A stretch of 64,000 nucleotides of DNA from Paenibacillus cremeus. GTDB taxonomy: Bacteria; Bacillota; Bacilli; Paenibacillales; NBRC-103111. The notes beneath the pieces are model-generated. The model was not told the origin of the DNA. It ran no database searches and saw only the letters and a program-made list of their open reading frames with translations. The DNA lies in the NCBI RefSeq assembly GCF_007786445.1, contig NZ_VNJI01000016.1:1-64000 (forward strand), written 5' to 3'. Position 1 is the first letter of the stretch, and each line of letters starts with the position of its first letter. The translations under genes were made by a program, and so were the position numbers. This document shows positions 61,113-64,000 of this stretch, piece by piece.

Positions 61113-62129
61113 ATGTTGTATGACAATCTAGAATTACATAATGTAGCTGAGCTTGTGGAAGTGCCAGGCCGGCCGGGGCTGCTGCTGCAGCGTGTGCCGG
61201 AGAAGGTTCGACAGCAGCTGCGTCCGGCGACGCAGGCCGTGTACCGCCAAGCTGCCGGCTGCGAAATCCGCTGTGTCAGCGGCGGGGGAACGGTCAAGCT
61301 GACCCTTATGAGCTACAGCGGGCCGGTGCAGGCCTATTCGTATGCGGGAGATTTTCCAGTGGGGACGCACACGATTGGTGAGGAGCCAACAACGGTGGAG
61401 CTGACGCTCCCTGAGCCAGGCTTTCTGGCCATGGATGCGCTCGATCGGAACGAATTGACCTTTGCTTCGAGCGTCTGGAGACTCCTCTTTCCCAAAGGCG
61501 AAATTCATATCCTTGCCATCGAAGGGGAGAGCATCCGTCCTCCGCGTGCGGATGAGGTGCCGTCTCGCCGTTACTTGGCGTATGGCACATCGATCACGCA
61601 AGGGATCGCGGCGACCCATCCGGCACTGACCTACGTGAAGCAGGTCGGCTGGCGTCTGCGCGCGGACGTGATCAATTTGGGCGCATCGGGCACTGCATTC
61701 TGCGAGCCGGCGCTCGCCGATTATTTGGCCGCCCGCGACGATTGGGACTTCGCTTCGATGTGCTTGTCCGTCAATATGCTCAACCAGGGCGTATCTGCCG
61801 GTGAGTTCGAGGCGCGCGCGACGTATCTGGTCGATTCGGTAGCCCGGGGTCATGCAGGGAAGCCTCTCGTCTGCATCGGCCTGTTCCCATCCTTTCATGA
61901 TGTAGGGCTGCGCTGGCCGGGGAAAGATTCGGTTTCCACTGCAGACGAGTATCGAGCGGTTCTACAGGGGATCGTTCAGCGTCTTGGCCTGCCACACGTC
62001 CAATACGTTGATGGAAGGGAGCTTCTTACGTCCATGAACGGGCTGATTCACGATTTGCTCCATCCGAACGATTACGGCATGATGGAAATCGGGGAGAAGC
62101 TGGCTGCTATTCTGCGGCAAAAGCTGTAG
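61113..62129 (+). CDS. SGNH/GDSL-family hydrolase with N-terminal jelly-roll domain
   Basis: A 338-residue esterase-like protein without signal peptide. An N-terminal beta-sandwich (about 1-140) precedes the SGNH domain with nucleophile Ser160 in AYGTSITQG, an Asn-type block (VNMLNQG), and Asp314/His317 in HDLLHPND. Such two-domain proteins deacetylate sugars or small esters. The ATG has GGAGGG 9 nt upstream and lies 20 nt after the desaturase stop, so they may be cotranscribed. A strong terminator follows. Confidence 0.85.
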   Translation: MLYDNLELHNVAELVEVPGRPGLLLQRVPEKVRQQLRPATQAVYRQAAGCEIRCVSGGGTVKLTLMSYSGPVQAYSYAGDFPVGTHTIGEEPTTVELTLPEPGFLAMDALDRNELTFASSVWRLLFPKGEIHILAIEGESIRPPRADEVPSRRYLAYGTSITQGIAATHPALTYVKQVGWRLRADVINLGASGTAFCEPALADYLAARDDWDFASMCLSVNMLNQGVSAGEFEARATYLVDSVARGHAGKPLVCIGLFPSFHDVGLRWPGKDSVSTADEYRAVLQGIVQRLGLPHVQYVDGRELLTSMNGLIHDLLHPNDYGMMEIGEKLAAILRQKL

Positions 62130-62150
62130 CTCGACGCGCTGGAATGATGG

Positions 62151-62192
62151 AAGAAGGGGCGCCTACACCGTGTAGGCACCCCTTCTTTTTTA
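62151..62192. terminator. Intrinsic terminator between convergent genes
   Basis: An 18-bp near-perfect hairpin (AAGAAGGGGCGCC.. with ..GGCACCCCTTCTT) followed by a T-run on the plus strand; its left side can also serve the minus-strand sspH, whose stop it overlaps. Confidence 0.9.
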
Positions 62193-62369
62193 ATGCTCAA
62201 TTAATTCACTTAAAGGCACTTCTTTTTCATTTTCCGGCTGATTCAGGGGATAGATTCTTGCGGTTTGATTGCCCTCGTCTACATGCTGAATGTAAACCGG
62301 CTCGCCATTGCAGGTCACATGAGCCATCACCGGCGAAGCGGCAATCGCTGCGGCACGTTGTGTATTCAT
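62190..62369 (-). CDS. sspH: H-type small acid-soluble spore protein
   Basis: A 59-residue protein starting MNTQRAAAIAASPVMAHVT and containing EPVYIQHVDEG and ARIYPLNQPENE, the clear pattern of SspH-type minor SASPs. It is made in the forespore and packed in the spore core. ATG 62369 has GGAGG 8 nt upstream; five codons of open frame before it lack a ribosome site. Its presence supports the endospore-former assignment. Confidence 0.92.
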   Translation of the reverse strand: MNTQRAAAIAASPVMAHVTCNGEPVYIQHVDEGNQTARIYPLNQPENEKEVPLSELIEH

Positions 62370-62424
62370 ATCCAATACCTCCATCTTTTTCTAACGATAT
62401 TAATGTGGGCATCGGATTCGTTTC

Positions 62425-63993
62425 TTATGCTTTGAGATCGGACAAAATTTCCTTCGCCGCCCGCTGCCCGGTTTCGACCGCGCCATTCATATACCCTTGA
62501 AAATCAATGGAGGTATGCTCGCCCGCAAAAAAGCAATTCCCTTCCCGTTCCCGCTCAATGCCCGAGAATTTCGTATACTGTCCTACCTTCCAATACGAGT
62601 AGGAGCCTCGGGTCCACTGGTATCCACTCCAGTAATCGAGTGTCGCTTTCCCGTTCCATTGCTGTGTACTGCCGGGCAGCACCGGTTCGAGCTGGGTCAG
62701 AAAGGGGTTGACCACTCCCAGATCGGAGTAGCTTTTACCCACCCTTCCTCCGGTATAGCCCACTAGGATGCCGGAAGCCCCAGGCTGGGCTCGAGTTACC
62801 TCCCAAGTGTTCTGGTAGCCCGTATCTGCAAAGGTTTCGCCGGTGCATCCCTGCGCCTCCCAGAAACGGTTCTTAAACTGCACATGCAGCTTCGCGTTGG
62901 TGCCCATCCCTTGTTCACGGATGGCAGTTTGTTTCAGAGCTCGGAAGCCTGCTTTGGAAAAATCTACACTGGAGCGAAGGATCGAGAAGGGGACGGTCAA
63001 AATGACCCGATCAGCAATGAGCTCACGATTACCACTCGCGGTTTGGAAGGTCAGCGTGTAGGACTGATTATCGTTCAGCTTAATGGCGGTAAGCTCGTGA
63101 CCGAGGCTCACTTGCTCGGGAAGCCGAGAAAACAGGGCGGAAGCCAGCTGATCATTTCCTCCATGAATATGGAACTTCTCGTTCGAAGGGCCGAATATGC
63201 GCAATTGCCCCTGGCCCCGATACCCAAGCAGATACAGCAGATTCAATGCGCTTTGCTCACTGGATTCACCGCCATACTCGATGTTGTAGGCAATGTCTAG
63301 CAGCTTGCCGAGCTTCGATGAGGAGCCTCCGGGAACATTCCGGTTAATCCATTCCAATACCGACATCTGGTCCAGCTCTAAACCGCGCGCAGTATACGAA
63401 TTATACAACGTCGGATAGCCGGCGTCAGAGAAATCCTTATGTAAGGTCTGCCAAATTTCCTTGATGTCCCTTGTAGCTTCCTTGTAGGTATAAGGTGTTC
63501 CGTTAAAATAATACAAGGCTTCCGTCCCGTTTTTTTGTGCTTGATTCAGATTGTCCAGCGTAAGTCCCATTTCTTGGGCCAGCTGTTTCAATTCAAGGTG
63601 GCTGTTATCGATAAGCTCTCCGCCATGCTCCGCGAGCTGACCATCGGCAAAATCGCCCCGGCGCGTCCAGCATCTTCCTCCGACACGGTCGGAGGCCTCA
63701 TATACCTTGGCGATGTACCCGGCTTTCATCAGCGTGTAAGCCGCTGTTAATCCGGCGAGGCCCGCGCCTACAATCGCGATTCTCGGGGCACCGGCACTTG
63801 GCTTGGAGGGAGCTCCAAAGGCGCTTTGAGCGAAAAGGGCTGGAAACGAAAGCGCCAATCCGGCGGCAGTCGCTTGCTTTAAAAAATCGCGGCGCTTAAT
63901 CGGTTTATCGAGCCCTCCCGCGTTCTCGCCAGAATCATTTTCCAGCTTGAAGATGATGTCCCTCAATTGATCGAAGATCGGTACATGTCCCAC
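62425..63993 (-). CDS. Tat-exported flavin monoamine oxidase family protein (5' end at window edge)
   Basis: About 522 residues. Residues 32-65 form a twin-arginine signal (KRRDFLKQATAAGLALSFPA), so it is exported folded with FAD. The FAD site reads IAIVGAGLAGLTAAYTL, then GGRCWTRRG; the C-terminal cofactor motif is FFAGEHTSIDFQGYMNGAVE. Members oxidise amines such as tryptamine, putrescine or amino acids, giving hydrogen peroxide. The GTG at 63993 is only 7 nt from the edge and the frame is still open there, so the real start could lie outside the window. Confidence 0.87.
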   Translation of the reverse strand: MGHVPIFDQLRDIIFKLENDSGENAGGLDKPIKRRDFLKQATAAGLALSFPALFAQSAFGAPSKPSAGAPRIAIVGAGLAGLTAAYTLMKAGYIAKVYEASDRVGGRCWTRRGDFADGQLAEHGGELIDNSHLELKQLAQEMGLTLDNLNQAQKNGTEALYYFNGTPYTYKEATRDIKEIWQTLHKDFSDAGYPTLYNSYTARGLELDQMSVLEWINRNVPGGSSSKLGKLLDIAYNIEYGGESSEQSALNLLYLLGYRGQGQLRIFGPSNEKFHIHGGNDQLASALFSRLPEQVSLGHELTAIKLNDNQSYTLTFQTASGNRELIADRVILTVPFSILRSSVDFSKAGFRALKQTAIREQGMGTNAKLHVQFKNRFWEAQGCTGETFADTGYQNTWEVTRAQPGASGILVGYTGGRVGKSYSDLGVVNPFLTQLEPVLPGSTQQWNGKATLDYWSGYQWTRGSYSYWKVGQYTKFSGIEREREGNCFFAGEHTSIDFQGYMNGAVETGQRAAKEILSDLKA

Positions 63994-64000
63994 ATGATCA

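Overview
The window reads as the chromosome of an endospore-forming Bacillota, most like a Paenibacillus-type soil bacterium. The reasons are a GerA-type germinant receptor operon, an H-type small acid-soluble spore protein, strong AGGAGG-type ribosome binding sites, intrinsic hairpin-T terminators, and several carbohydrate uptake modules of the YesM/YesN, LplB/YtcP style that is expanded in Paenibacillus. No rRNA, tRNA, CRISPR array or phage was seen.

Layout. 1-440: the tail of a probable transposase next to a truncated cation-efflux gene. 622-13781: a one-direction arabinan/hemicellulose locus with sensor kinase, AraC-type response regulator, solute-binding lipoprotein, two permeases, and GH51, GH43 and GH2 enzymes; a perfect cre-like palindrome sits just after the -10 box of the lipoprotein gene. 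13790-17848: an AraC regulator, an orphan sugar-binding lipoprotein, a nucleoside deaminase and an MFS carrier. 18096-25014: a second sugar system with lipoprotein, membrane-anchored AraC regulator, an enolase-superfamily (sugar-acid dehydratase-like) enzyme and two permeases. 25179-29468: a VOC protein, an AraC/Ldh-type dehydrogenase pair divergent from a PhyH dioxygenase, and a TVP38-type membrane protein. 29570-34349: two tandem diacylglycerol-glycosyltransferase-like genes, a polysaccharide deacetylase with a YkoP-like C-terminal domain, and an alpha/beta hydrolase. 34420-46845: mixed single genes, including a beta-lactamase-fold esterase, an SDR lacking its catalytic residues, a FusB-type EF-G-binding protein with a two-tier leader-peptide attenuator, a decayed MFS gene, a LysR/chorismate synthase pair and a large FAD oxidoreductase. 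47068-51211: germinant receptor operon A-C-D-B on the minus strand. 51440-54315: an MFS carrier and a FAD-Rieske oxidoreductase. 54483-59732: type III polyketide synthase, methyltransferase, FAD monooxygenase and MMPL exporter in one operon, followed by a fatty acid desaturase; this looks like a phenolic-lipid biosynthesis and export locus. 61113-64000: SGNH hydrolase, sspH and a Tat-exported flavin amine oxidase running off the right edge.

Most interesting points: (1) the leader of the FusB-type gene at 37377-37555, where two small ORFs and two perfect 9-bp hairpins are arranged so that each leader ORF runs into the hairpin masking the next translation start; (2) the type III PKS/MMPL/desaturase cluster; (3) the SDR whose Ser-Tyr-Lys residues are all substituted; (4) an unexplained structured non-coding stretch at 40534-40882 ending in a long-range inverted repeat and T-run.
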